Shown piece after piece: positions 1 to 8,045 of a stretch of DNA of 55,395 nucleotides. Origin of the DNA: CAMCHP01 sp036835325 (lineage in GTDB: Bacteria > Bacteroidota > Bacteroidia > Flavobacteriales_D > Sanyastnellaceae); contig DAITMF010000019.1 of NCBI GenBank assembly GCA_036835325.1, positions 1-55,395 of the forward strand. The letters run 5' to 3'. The translations under genes and the position numbers were made by a program. Under the pieces are notes generated by a model, which had not been told where the DNA came from, did no database searches, and was given only the letters and a program-made list of their open reading frames with translations. The stretch's first letter is position 1; every line of letters starts with the position of its first letter.

Positions 1-476
1 GTGTATGACACGACCCACAAATCAGCATTCGGCTGTGGATTGTCAATCAGCACTTGAGTAAGATCGTTCTCGTCTGCGTAAAAAAGATCGCCGAAGCTGC
101 CAAGCGCATACACATTGCCGGCGTCGTCAAGATCAAGTGAGCGCAGCTCAGTGGTTGACCCTGAACGAAGGTGCCTCACCCAAACCAGCTCTCCGGCAGC
201 GGAGTAACGCGCTATGAATGGATTGGTGGTGGTCGATGACCGAGTAGAACGAACTACCCTGCCTTCGCCCGGATCAAAATCTTTCGTCCCACGAAATTCA
301 CCTCCTACGATGTAATCGCCTTCGGCCAATTGTTTAATCACATTGATACCATCGAGCCGGCCTTCGCCACTGCGCAGGGTTTCGGTAAATGCAAATCCGT
401 CAACTTGGGCCCAAATTGACGTAGAAAAGATCGAAAAGACGATGAAAAAAACAGTTCTGCACGTAAAATCAAGCAT
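1..476 (-). CDS. Secreted beta-propeller-like repeat protein, 3' part outside window
   Basis: The frame starts with ATG at 476 and runs off the left edge of the window, so only the first 158 residues are visible. The N-terminus is a clear Sec signal peptide: a hydrophobic stretch (VFFIVFSIFSTSIWAQ) with likely cleavage after WAQ. The mature part has propeller-type repeat phrases seen in Bacteroidota secreted proteins (GDYIVGGEFRGTKDFDPG, PFIARYSAAGELVWVR, LDLDDAGNVYALGSF), typical of SBBP/delta-60-like repeats. Such proteins usually end in a T9SS sorting domain, but that part is not in view. A canonical promoter (494-524) supports the start. It is divergent from putA. Function unknown; probably surface-exposed or secreted. 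Confidence 0.75.
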   Translation of the reverse strand, partial: MLDFTCRTVFFIVFSIFSTSIWAQVDGFAFTETLRSGEGRLDGINVIKQLAEGDYIVGGEFRGTKDFDPGEGRVVRSTRSSTTTNPFIARYSAAGELVWVRHLRSGSTTELRSLDLDDAGNVYALGSFGDLFYADENDLTQVLIDNPQPNADLWVVSY

Positions 477-493
477 CTCAGTTAGGTTTTTGT

Positions 494-524
494 CAAAGTT
501 ACGTCCCAATCCAACACAGACAAA
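494..524 (-). promoter_or_regulatory. Bacteroidota-type promoter of the secreted repeat protein
   Basis: On the minus strand, TTTG (524-521) is followed after exactly 19 nt by TAACTTTG (501-494), matching the Bacteroidota -33/-7 consensus TTTG-N19-TAnnTTTG. The start codon at 476 lies 17 nt downstream of the -7 box. Confidence 0.7.
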
Positions 525-578
525 ACTTTGAAGGTTAATCAAATGTTAGCACCCGCACTGAAATAACCGTGCCAAACC

Positions 579-586
579 TATCTTTG
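579..586 (+). promoter_or_regulatory. -7 box of putA promoter
   Basis: TATCTTTG matches the Bacteroidota -7 consensus TAnnTTTG. Only 7 nt separate it from the putA ATG, so the transcript should have almost no leader. No clear -33 TTTG is present at the expected distance. Confidence 0.5.
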
Positions 587-593
587 CCGCGCA

Positions 594-1760
594 ATGAAGC
601 TCACCTTCGACAACACCGAAATCGCGTTTGCCCATCGCAGCAACGTTGAACTCAGCAAGGCTTACTGGCTATTCAAGCTGGTCGGGAATCCGGCCTTGGT
701 GAAGCTCGGCAAGGTGCTTACACGATTTGCATTGACCCTGCGCCTGCCCATTGGATGGGCACTGCGTTGGAACATCTTTCAACACTTTTGCGGCGGTGAA
801 ACAATTAGCGATTGCGCAACTGCCACCAAAGTACTCGACCGCTACGGCATTGGCACCATTCTCGACTACAGTGTTGAAGGCAAAGAAAGCGAGGCCGATT
901 TCGATGCAACCGCCGATGAAATTGTGCGAACCGTTGAAATTGCCCACGGCAATGCACACATTCCGTTTTGCGTATTCAAAGTAACCGGCGTTGCGCGCTT
1001 TGCTTTGCTTGAAAAAATCAATGCAAACAAGGCACTGTCACCGGCTGAACAGGCTGAATTTGACCGCGTAAAGTTGCGCGTCGATAGAATCGCCAAGCGC
1101 GCCCATGAAACCGGTACACCCGCGTTCATCGATGCAGAAGAAAGCTGGATTCAAGATGCCATTGACCGGCTTTGCCATGAGCTCATGGAGCGCTACAACC
1201 GCGAACGCGCCATTGTGTACAACACCGTCCAGCTTTACCGCCATGACCGGCTTGATTTCCTCACCAAAGCCATCGCCACTGCGCGTGAAAAAGGCTACCA
1301 CTACGGCGTGAAACTCGTCCGCGGTGCCTACATGGAAAAAGAACGCGCGCGCGCTGTAGAGCACTGCTACGCCGACCCCATTCAACCCAACAAAGCAGCC
1401 ACCGACCGCGATTTCGACGCTGCCGTTGCACTGTGCCTCTCAAACATCGATCAGGTCGCTTTCTGCGCCGGTACCCACAACGAGACCAGCTCGCTGAGCT
1501 TGGCAAAGCTGATTGAAGAGGGTAGGCTTTCAGCAAATGACCCGCGGGTTTACTTCGCACAACTTTACGGCATGAGCGACCACATCAGCTTCAACCTTAG
1601 CCATGCCGGCTACAATGTGGCCAAGTATGTGCCTTACGGCCCCATCCGCGAAGTGATTCCATACCTCATTCGGCGCGCTGAAGAAAACACCTCGGTTAAA
1701 GGGCAAACCGGTCGTGAACTCTCCTTGATCATGCGCGAACGCAAGCGCAGGAAAGCATAA
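594..1760 (+). CDS. putA: Proline dehydrogenase
   Basis: A 388-aa monofunctional proline dehydrogenase (FAD-dependent oxidation of L-proline to pyrroline-5-carboxylate, passing electrons to the quinone pool). The length fits the stand-alone Bacteroidota form, not the bifunctional PutA of proteobacteria. The C-terminal half carries the conserved barrel segments, including YGVKLVRGAYMEKER (about residues 239-253, flavin contact region) and the substrate-binding helix YLIRRAEENTSV near residue 360. No aldehyde dehydrogenase domain or ProDH regulator gene is adjacent, so the P5C dehydrogenase must be elsewhere. The ATG lies directly behind a TATCTTTG -7 box. The gene is monocistronic; the next gene is on the opposite strand. 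Confidence 0.93.
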   Translation: MKLTFDNTEIAFAHRSNVELSKAYWLFKLVGNPALVKLGKVLTRFALTLRLPIGWALRWNIFQHFCGGETISDCATATKVLDRYGIGTILDYSVEGKESEADFDATADEIVRTVEIAHGNAHIPFCVFKVTGVARFALLEKINANKALSPAEQAEFDRVKLRVDRIAKRAHETGTPAFIDAEESWIQDAIDRLCHELMERYNRERAIVYNTVQLYRHDRLDFLTKAIATAREKGYHYGVKLVRGAYMEKERARAVEHCYADPIQPNKAATDRDFDAAVALCLSNIDQVAFCAGTHNETSSLSLAKLIEEGRLSANDPRVYFAQLYGMSDHISFNLSHAGYNVAKYVPYGPIREVIPYLIRRAEENTSVKGQTGRELSLIMRERKRRKA

Positions 1761-1773
1761 CTTTCGACCAACG

Positions 1774-1798
1774 AAAAAGGGAGCACTTTCGCACTCCC
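1774..1798 (-). terminator. Rho-independent terminator of ssb
   Basis: Read on the minus strand, the hairpin GGGAGTGC-GAAA-GTGCTCCC (1798-1779, two G-U pairs near the GAAA loop) is followed by five T (1778-1774). It lies about 55 nt after the ssb stop and also sits between the convergent putA and ssb genes. Confidence 0.7.
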
Positions 1799-1851
1799 CT
1801 TCGCTGCAACAGGCCGTGGGCTCGAACCCGCTACAGCCCTGGTAACTTCGT

Positions 1852-2214
1852 TTAGGCCGACTCCGTCTGCACCTTCGGTGTTTTCGACGACAGCAGCACC
1901 AATTCGTTCCCAATGACCTCGGTGACGTAACGACGCACACCTTTCTCATCGTCGTAATTTCGGGTCGACAAGCGCCCTTCGACCGCGACTTCGCGGCCCT
2001 TGCTGAGGAACTCCACGGCAATCTCGGCGGAACGGCCGTAAAAAACGACATTGTGCCATTGGGTCTCCTCTTTCTTCTCGCCGCTCTGGGTCTTGTACGA
2101 CGAATTGGTCGCCAGCGTGAACGACGCCTTCTTGTTCCCGTTCTCGAAAGTCGTCAGTTCGGGATTCTTTCCCAGGTGACCAATAAGCGTCACCCTGTTT
2201 CGCATAGTGTTCAT
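1852..2214 (-). CDS. ssb: Single-stranded DNA-binding protein, short form
   Basis: A 120-aa OB-fold SSB. The opening (NRVTLIGHLGKNPEL), the central WHNVVFYGRSAEIA segment and GREVAVEGRLSTRNY are all diagnostic of bacterial SSB. It binds ssDNA as a tetramer during replication and repair. The protein stops soon after the OB fold (ending KTPKVQTESA) and lacks the acidic, phenylalanine-ended C-terminal tip (DDDIPF type) that recruits partner proteins in replicative SSBs. It may therefore be a secondary SSB paralogue, as many flavobacteria have a longer copy too. The start could be Met1 or Met4. It is divergent from gltX; a promoter lies at 2250-2282 and a perfect palindrome immediately upstream of that. 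Confidence 0.93.
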   Translation of the reverse strand: MNTMRNRVTLIGHLGKNPELTTFENGNKKASFTLATNSSYKTQSGEKKEETQWHNVVFYGRSAEIAVEFLSKGREVAVEGRLSTRNYDDEKGVRRYVTEVIGNELVLLSSKTPKVQTESA

Positions 2215-2249
2215 AATGTGTTGTTTAAGAATGAATGAAAAGTCTGACG

Positions 2250-2282
2250 CAAAGATGAAACACGGCCTCTGACCGCACCAAA
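2250..2282 (-). promoter_or_regulatory. Probable ssb promoter
   Basis: Minus strand: TTTG (2282-2279), a 21-nt spacer, then CATCTTTG (2257-2250), which differs from TAnnTTTG only in the first base. The ssb start at 2214 follows 35 nt downstream. The -33 element sits 2 bp from the 32-bp palindrome. Confidence 0.5.
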
Positions 2283-2284
2283 TA

Positions 2285-2316
2285 TTAAACGTTTATATAC
2301 GTATATAAACGTTTAA
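2285..2316. repeat. Perfect 32-bp palindrome between ssb and gltX
   Basis: The left arm TTAAACGTTTATATAC (2285-2300) is followed without a loop by its exact reverse complement (2301-2316). It contains two copies of AAACGTTT (2287-2294 and 2307-2314), 20 bp apart start to start, i.e. about two helical turns. It is next to the ssb -33 element and 62 bp upstream of the gltX -7 box. The absence of a loop and of a T tract argues against a terminator and for a protein-binding operator, but no regulator can be named. Confidence 0.75.
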
Positions 2317-2378
2317 CGCATTGGCCAAACCTCTCAAAATGCCCGCCACCAAAAGCCTTCAAGCTGGTTTGGAGTAAC

Positions 2379-2386
2379 TATCTTTG
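2379..2386 (+). promoter_or_regulatory. -7 box of gltX-folB promoter
   Basis: TATCTTTG, 17 nt before the gltX ATG, matches the TAnnTTTG consensus. There is no TTTG at the canonical -33 distance. Confidence 0.5.
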
Positions 2387-2403
2387 CAGCGAACTTTTCC
2401 GCT

Positions 2404-3927
2404 ATGACCCAGAAAACTGTCAGGGTGCGCTTCGCCCCAAGTCCGACCGGACCGTTGCACATCGGTGGCCTCCGCACTGCCCTCTACAACTACCTCATTG
2501 CCCGGCACCACGGTGGCAGTTTCATTTTGCGCATCGAAGACACTGACCAAAACCGTTTTGTGCCCGGAGCCGAAGACTACATCATGGAAGCGCTCCGCTG
2601 GTGCGGTATAGAACCCGATGAAAGTCCTGCCCATGGCGGACCATTTGCCCCGTACCGCCAATCTGAGCGCAAAGCGCTCTACGCCGATTACGCCTACCGC
2701 TTGGTAGAGTCCGGACATGCCTATTACGCCTTTGACAGCGAAGAAGAGATCAATGCGCAGCGCCAAGCTGCCGAAGCCAACAAAAGCGTTTGGCAGTACG
2801 ATGCTTCAACGCGCAAGGCCATGCGCAACAGCCTTACCCTCGGTGCTGACGAAAGTGAAGCCCTTAAAGCTGCCGACAAATGGGTGATCCGATTCCGCAT
2901 CCCTGAAAACGAAGAGGTTAGCTTCACCGACACCATCCGCGGCAGCGTAACCATAAAAACCGATGTCTTAGACGACAAGGTCTTGCTCAAAAGCGATGGC
3001 ATGCCAACCTACCATTTGGCCAACATCGTTGACGACCACCTGATGGAAATCACCCACGTTATTCGCGGTGAAGAATGGCTGCCCTCCGCTCCTTTGCACG
3101 TGCTGCTTTACCGCGCATTCGGATGGGAACACCCGCACTTCGCCCATTTGCCGCTGATTCTCAAGCCTGAAGGAAACGGCAAATTGAGCAAACGCGATGG
3201 CGACAAAGGCGGTTTCCCGGTTTTTCCGCTCGAGTGGAACGACCCATCCACCGGAAACACATCAGCGGGCTACCGCGAAAGCGGGTACCTGCCCGAAGCC
3301 GTGATCAACATGCTGCTGATGCTAGGATGGAATCCGGGAACCGAACAAGAAATCTTCACCCGCGATGAAATGATCGCCGCCTTTTCACTTGACCGTGTAG
3401 TCAAATCAGGCGCGCGCTTCAATCCCGATAAAACACGCTGGTACAATGAGCATTACCTGCGCAGCAGCGCGCCGTCTGAGCGTGCGGCACAGCTCCGCGA
3501 AGTGCTGGCTGAACGCGGTTTGACCCCCGCCTCTCCCGCATCCGACGCAGTCGAGAAAATTGTAGCGATGATGACCGAACGGGTAACCTTTGTAGCCCAA
3601 ATGGCCGATGCTGATTACCTCTTCGCCGCTCCTAGCGTATTCGACGATAAGGTGGTTAACAAGCGCTGGAAAGAAGGCAGTGCTGAGCTGATGATGGCCC
3701 TCGCAGGGCAACTCAGTGGCTTGAGCGATTTTTCGGCCACTGCAATTGAAACCGGCTTCAACGCATTTCTCGTTGAACGCGAACTCGGCGTTGGCGCAGT
3801 ACTTCCGCTGTTCCGTTTGCTGGTAACCGGCGAAGGTGGTGGACCATCAATGTTTGACATCGCAGCTTACCTTGGCAAAGACGAAACCGTGGCACGCATT
3901 CAAAGCGGTTGCGCTAAACTGGGTTAA
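2404..3927 (+). CDS. gltX: Glutamate--tRNA ligase
   Basis: A 507-aa class I aminoacyl-tRNA synthetase that charges tRNA-Glu in the cytoplasm. It shows the N-terminal SPTGPLHIGG (HIGH-type) motif at about residues 13-22, the RIEDTD motif near residue 47, and the KLSKR motif at about residues 260-264, followed by the helical anticodon-binding region. The length matches Bacteroidota GltX. No second GltX-type gene or Gln-specific features are seen. Its stop codon is directly followed by folB (1-nt gap), so the two genes are probably co-transcribed. A -7 box lies 17 nt upstream of the ATG. Confidence 0.96.
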   Translation: MTQKTVRVRFAPSPTGPLHIGGLRTALYNYLIARHHGGSFILRIEDTDQNRFVPGAEDYIMEALRWCGIEPDESPAHGGPFAPYRQSERKALYADYAYRLVESGHAYYAFDSEEEINAQRQAAEANKSVWQYDASTRKAMRNSLTLGADESEALKAADKWVIRFRIPENEEVSFTDTIRGSVTIKTDVLDDKVLLKSDGMPTYHLANIVDDHLMEITHVIRGEEWLPSAPLHVLLYRAFGWEHPHFAHLPLILKPEGNGKLSKRDGDKGGFPVFPLEWNDPSTGNTSAGYRESGYLPEAVINMLLMLGWNPGTEQEIFTRDEMIAAFSLDRVVKSGARFNPDKTRWYNEHYLRSSAPSERAAQLREVLAERGLTPASPASDAVEKIVAMMTERVTFVAQMADADYLFAAPSVFDDKVVNKRWKEGSAELMMALAGQLSGLSDFSATAIETGFNAFLVERELGVGAVLPLFRLLVTGEGGGPSMFDIAAYLGKDETVARIQSGCAKLG

Positions 3928-3928
3928 A

Positions 3929-4279
3929 ATGGGTACCATTCGCGTTTCAAACATTCGCATTCGAGCGAACCACGGCTGCATGGATGAAGAAGCACGCATC
4001 GGCGGCGATTACCTCGTGCATGTGGAGTTGACGGCTGACCTCGTGCCCAGCATGGTCAGCGACGACCTCAACGACACCGTCGACTATGTCGCCGTGCACG
4101 ACATTGTCCGTCGTGAAATGGCCATTCGATCGAAGTTGATTGAGCACGTCGCGGGTCGCATTCTGCATGCACTGCACCGCGAACTGGTTGGCCTCGACCG
4201 TGCACAGGTCGAAGTGGTGAAAATCGCCCCACCAATCGGCGGCGACGTTGAATCTGTTTCGGTGATTGTAAGCGGCTAA
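3929..4279 (+). CDS. folB: Dihydroneopterin aldolase
   Basis: A 116-aa protein of the FolB/FolX family. FolB converts 7,8-dihydroneopterin to 6-hydroxymethyl-dihydropterin in folate synthesis. Typical features are the start IRVSNIRIRANHGCMDEEARIGG with the conserved His-Gly and Glu, the NDTVDYVAVHDIV segment, and the C-terminal VEVVKIAPPIGGDVE region. The frame is open further upstream inside gltX, but the ATG at 3929, one base after the gltX stop, fits the family start exactly. It is convergent with the TPR gene, with only a 2-nt gap to that gene's stop. Folate synthesis also appears at the other end of the window (folC). Confidence 0.92.
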   Translation: MGTIRVSNIRIRANHGCMDEEARIGGDYLVHVELTADLVPSMVSDDLNDTVDYVAVHDIVRREMAIRSKLIEHVAGRILHALHRELVGLDRAQVEVVKIAPPIGGDVESVSVIVSG

Positions 4280-4281
4280 GC

Positions 4282-6123
4282 TTACTGAATGCTGTCTCCG
4301 CGCAAAAGCCTAAACCGTTTGCGCGCCTCAACCACGTACAAACTTCCGGGGTAATCGGTCATGAGCTTTTGGTAGAGCTCCATGGCCTTGGCTTCATCGT
4401 TGTCGATGGTTTCTGCAAGCTCAGCAAGAATGAACAATGCATCATCTGCAAGGATGTCGTGGAAGTGAAGCTCCAAAATTTTATCGAGAAAGACCTTTCC
4501 TTCGGCGTACTCGTTCCGCTTTAGGTGGTTTTTGGCCGACAACAAGTAGGCTTCATCGGTGAGCGTATGCCCGGGGAAGGTGTTGAGCAATGAATCAACG
4601 CGCATCGCGGCTTGGTCCCACCGGTTCTGATAAGCGAGCAATTCGGCACGTGCGTAGAGCTCCATCGGCACCGTGGTGGTGTCCATGTTGTAATTGTCGG
4701 TGATCAGCAAACTCAGCGCAATGGCATCGTTTGAAATCAGCTTTGACGTGCTGGCTTTGAGCACGTCGAGTTGCGCTTGCGCCCAGTCAAACTCGCCGGT
4801 ATAGTAGCTTATGCGGGCATTTCTGAACTTGGCCTCAGAGCCAAGCACATCTTCTTTGAAGGCGAGCTCAACTTGCGAGAACAAGAGCGAGGCTTCCCAC
4901 ACTTCGCCTTCAAGCAGCAAAATGTCGCCCAGTGCGAGCTTGCATTTGGCTTGCAACGATTCGTATACGCCCGGGAGTTCGATGGCCTCTTCAAGCAGTT
5001 TGATGGCTTTTTCGCTTTCGCGGATGTGGAACGCATACACCATAGCAAGTTCCAGCATCATTCCGGCGGTTTCGGCATTGCGGCCCAAATCGGCAATCGC
5101 CACTTCATATTCGGCGGCTAGCTCTTCGAAGGCGTCAGGATCATTTACACTTCGTGCTGACAGCGATTCAAGCCGTGCACGGAGCATCTCATTGCGTGCT
5201 GCAGCGTAGTAAGGCTGCGCAGGACCTTTACCGACAACGTACGCGAACGCGTCGTAGGCGGCGTCCCAATCTTCATTGCGCCGTGCCATCGCGCCGATTT
5301 CCATCAAGCGCAATCCGTTTTCACCGAATCTGCGGTCAAGCGACTGGGCGTGCACCACTGCAGAAGCGAACTCTTTTTGTTGATTGAACAGCCAAATCAG
5401 CATTTCACTGTAGATGGCCTCTTCAGGAAACTTTTGCGACTGCCTCAAGAGCTTCACGCGCAACTGCTCTGCCGATTCAGGGTTCTCAACCGGATTCATG
5501 GTGCGGCTGAGCGAATTCTGTACGGTTTGAATGTAATTCGGACTCACCCTCAGCAGGTCAAGGAAGGAGTCAACCATCATATCGAGGTTGCCCATCATGC
5601 CCTGAACATTGGCAATTTCAAACAAGTAAGGGTATTCATCGCTCGAATCGCGTTGAGCCTTCTCATAGGTGGCCAAAGCAAAGTCGTAGCGGTTCAATTT
5701 AATGAATGCATTGGCCAAACGGATGGCATTGCTTCGACCGGCAGTCAGTTCTTTGATGGCGTTGTTGAACTCTTTCTCGGCGTCGGCTCGTCGGTCAAAC
5801 TGTAAATAGAGCGAACCCAGGTCAACGTGTGCCTGTGATTTGTCACCTTTGGCCTTCAGCTTGCGCTTTACCATGTCTTCAGCAGCTTCAAAGTCGCCCA
5901 AAGCCACCAGTGTAGCCACGTACTTCTCATACACCCGATTGGTTTTATCGGATTTCCAAATCTTGTCGTAGTAAAGACGGGCTTGTTCGAATTCGCCGTT
6001 GTTGAAATAATACTCAGCGAGGTCAATATCAGATTGGGCAATGGCTGCCATTGGCGCAGCGGCCAGCAGTAAGAAGAAGATTAACGGACGAACGCGTTTC
6101 AACGCTTGTTGGAGGTGGTCCAT
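4282..6123 (-). CDS. Secreted TPR-repeat protein
   Basis: A 613-aa protein with an N-terminal signal peptide (hydrophobic LIFFLLLAAAPMAAIA, likely cut near AIAQS). The rest is helical, with repeated TPR-type motifs such as AEYYFNNGEFEQARLYYDKI, ADAEKEFNNAI, ASLLFSQVELAFKEDV and a BamD-like C-terminal repeat (AMELYQKLMTDYPGSLYV). It is probably periplasmic or outer-membrane associated. It overlaps the upstream lipoprotein gene by 25 nt, implying translational coupling and a shared function. No enzymatic domain is visible; a role as an envelope scaffold is an inference from the repeat type. Confidence 0.85.
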   Translation of the reverse strand: MDHLQQALKRVRPLIFFLLLAAAPMAAIAQSDIDLAEYYFNNGEFEQARLYYDKIWKSDKTNRVYEKYVATLVALGDFEAAEDMVKRKLKAKGDKSQAHVDLGSLYLQFDRRADAEKEFNNAIKELTAGRSNAIRLANAFIKLNRYDFALATYEKAQRDSSDEYPYLFEIANVQGMMGNLDMMVDSFLDLLRVSPNYIQTVQNSLSRTMNPVENPESAEQLRVKLLRQSQKFPEEAIYSEMLIWLFNQQKEFASAVVHAQSLDRRFGENGLRLMEIGAMARRNEDWDAAYDAFAYVVGKGPAQPYYAAARNEMLRARLESLSARSVNDPDAFEELAAEYEVAIADLGRNAETAGMMLELAMVYAFHIRESEKAIKLLEEAIELPGVYESLQAKCKLALGDILLLEGEVWEASLLFSQVELAFKEDVLGSEAKFRNARISYYTGEFDWAQAQLDVLKASTSKLISNDAIALSLLITDNYNMDTTTVPMELYARAELLAYQNRWDQAAMRVDSLLNTFPGHTLTDEAYLLSAKNHLKRNEYAEGKVFLDKILELHFHDILADDALFILAELAETIDNDEAKAMELYQKLMTDYPGSLYVVEARKRFRLLRGDSIQ

Positions 6124-6695
6124 AGGTCAAATTGCTGTGTCACCTTCGGCTCGAGGTCTTTGTACATGGCCATGCCTTGGCGCGAGTACGCTTCGGTGTT
6201 TATGAGCTCTTCACACAAACCCTGTGCCATTTGAACCTCAGTGGTGTACTGAGATTTAACGTACTCAGGGGTGATATTGTTTCCTATGGCATCGGTAGAA
6301 GCACCTGTGACCAAGGCATCTTTAAGGCCATTGAGTTGCAGGCGTGTACGTTCGATTTCACCGGGTAGGGTGCGCATGCGCTTGGGAAAATCTTTCACCA
6401 AACGGCGTGCGCGGGTGTATTCTGCGAATAGGTAAGCCGTTGCCGAATCAACTTCAGCCATTTGATCGAGTCGAATTTGCGAGGCCCGCAACTGATCGTT
6501 CATTTTGGCCAACGCTGCGCTTACTTCAGGCTCGTTGATGGTACCAAACACCGCAACCGCCGAATCAAGCGATGCCAGTGTTGAATCAATTCCGCTGATT
6601 TCGGCCGCATAGCGCTTGGCTGATGAGGTACACGATTGGGTAAATGATGCCAGTGCTACAGCACATGCAATGAAAAGTACACTACGCAGTTTCAT
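6099..6695 (-). CDS. Predicted lipoprotein, helical, unknown function
   Basis: A 198-aa protein with a lipoprotein signal (hydrophobic FIACAVALASFTQSC; Cys22 as lipidation site). The mature part is rich in Ala, Leu, Glu and Arg and looks mostly alpha-helical, with coiled-coil-like stretches (SALAKMNDQLRASQIRLDQM, FPKRMRTLPGEIERTRLQL). I do not recognise a named family. It overlaps the following TPR gene by 25 nt and lies downstream of serS (58-nt gap), an arrangement that suggests the lipoprotein and TPR protein act together at the envelope. A TAACTTCG box (6703-6710), 7 nt before the ATG, may give it its own promoter. Confidence 0.8.
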   Translation of the reverse strand: MKLRSVLFIACAVALASFTQSCTSSAKRYAAEISGIDSTLASLDSAVAVFGTINEPEVSAALAKMNDQLRASQIRLDQMAEVDSATAYLFAEYTRARRLVKDFPKRMRTLPGEIERTRLQLNGLKDALVTGASTDAIGNNITPEYVKSQYTTEVQMAQGLCEELINTEAYSRQGMAMYKDLEPKVTQQFDLWTTSNKR

Positions 6696-6702
6696 ACGAT
6701 TA

Positions 6703-6710
6703 CGAAGTTA
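6703..6710 (-). promoter_or_regulatory. Possible -7 box of lipoprotein gene
   Basis: Minus strand TAACTTCG differs from TAnnTTTG at one base and ends 7 nt before the ATG at 6695. The surrounding 14-mer GTTAACTTCGTAAT recurs exactly upstream of the other lipoprotein gene at 9884 (9825-9838). Confidence 0.35.
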
Positions 6711-6753
6711 ACGATTCGCTCCCTCACGGGGCAGCCAAAAAATGACAACAGGA

Positions 6754-8025
6754 TTATGCGATGCGGTCGAAGCCGGTGTAAGCATGAATGGCCTTCGGCA
6801 ACATGATACCGTCGGGTGTTTGGTTGTTCTCCAACAATGCTGCCACGATGCGTGGCAGAGCCAAGGCGCTGCCGTTGAGGGTGTGCACCAGCTGGGTTTT
6901 GCCATCCTTCCCTTTGAAGCGGGCTTTCAAACGGTTGGCTTGGAAGGTCTCAAAGTTGGAGATTGACGACACCTCAAGCCAGCGTTTCTGCGCCGCCGAC
7001 CACACTTCCATGTCGTAGGTGATGGCCGAAGCAAAACCGAGGTCGCCACCGCACAGGCGCAACACGCGGAAAGGCAGCTCAAGTTTGCGCAGCAAGCCGG
7101 CAACATGCGCGACCATCTCATCAAGTATGGCGTGCGACCTGTCAGGATGTGCGATTTGAACAATTTCGACTTTGTCGAACTGGTGCAGGCGGTTCAAGCC
7201 CCGCACATCTTTGCCGTATGAACCGGCTTCACGGCGGAAGCACGGTGTGTACCCACAAAAACGCAAAGGCAACTCGTCTTCGCTGATGATTACATCGCGG
7301 TAGATATTGGTCAACGGAACTTCGGCCGTTGGAATCATGTACAAGTCATCGGCAGGCATGTAGTACATCTGGCCTTCTTTGTCAGGCAGCTGGCCGGTGC
7401 CGATGCCCGACGCTTCGTTCACCACGAACGGAGGTATGTACTCAAGGTATCCAGCCTTATCGGCTTCATCGAGGAAGAAGCGAATGAGCGCACGTTGCAG
7501 TTTCGCTCCATTGCCCATGTAGAACGGGAAGCCTGACCCGGTGACTTTGGCACCGAGGTCGAAGTCAATGAGTTTGTACTTTTCGGTGAGTTCCCAGTGC
7601 GGCACTGCGTCATCGCCAAGCACGGGAATTTCGCCGAACTGGTCAACCACCTCATTGTCGGTGTCAGACTTTCCGGCGGGTACAAGGGCATGCGGTGCGT
7701 TGGGCAGTTTGTAGAGCAGCTCTTGCACCTCGGCTTCGAGTACCTGTTGCTTGTCGCGCAAACCCTGGGTAAGGTCTTTGATTTCGATGGAGCGCTGGCG
7801 CATCCCTTCGGCTTCGTCTTTGCGGCCCTCTTTGAAGAGTTGACCGATTTCACGGGCGAGGTTGTTGGCTTCGGCCAGCAGAGAGTCGAGTTCAGCTTGG
7901 GTTGCGCGACGTTGTTCATCGGCACTCAAAATGGCATCGAGGGTGTCTCCGGCTTGGAGGTTGCGTTTGGCGAGGGCTTTTTCGAGTTCATCGCGCTTCG
8001 CGCGGATATCGGCCAGGGTTAGCAT
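6754..8025 (-). CDS. serS: Serine--tRNA ligase
   Basis: A 423-aa class II aminoacyl-tRNA synthetase that charges tRNA-Ser and tRNA-Sec. The N-terminal coiled-coil arm (about residues 25-105, rich in Glu/Lys/Leu) is followed by the catalytic core with motif 2 (PCFRREAGSYGKDVRGL) and motif 3 (NGSALALPRIVAALLENNQ). I chose ATG 8025 because the protein then starts MLTLADIRAKRDEL, the usual family start; the frame stays open 22 codons upstream, but that part would overlap the rpmA terminator. Its -7 box overlaps the T-rich tail of that terminator. Confidence 0.95.
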   Translation of the reverse strand: MLTLADIRAKRDELEKALAKRNLQAGDTLDAILSADEQRRATQAELDSLLAEANNLAREIGQLFKEGRKDEAEGMRQRSIEIKDLTQGLRDKQQVLEAEVQELLYKLPNAPHALVPAGKSDTDNEVVDQFGEIPVLGDDAVPHWELTEKYKLIDFDLGAKVTGSGFPFYMGNGAKLQRALIRFFLDEADKAGYLEYIPPFVVNEASGIGTGQLPDKEGQMYYMPADDLYMIPTAEVPLTNIYRDVIISEDELPLRFCGYTPCFRREAGSYGKDVRGLNRLHQFDKVEIVQIAHPDRSHAILDEMVAHVAGLLRKLELPFRVLRLCGGDLGFASAITYDMEVWSAAQKRWLEVSSISNFETFQANRLKARFKGKDGKTQLVHTLNGSALALPRIVAALLENNQTPDGIMLPKAIHAYTGFDRIA

Positions 8026-8045
8026 ATACGACAGTTTGGGGTGCG

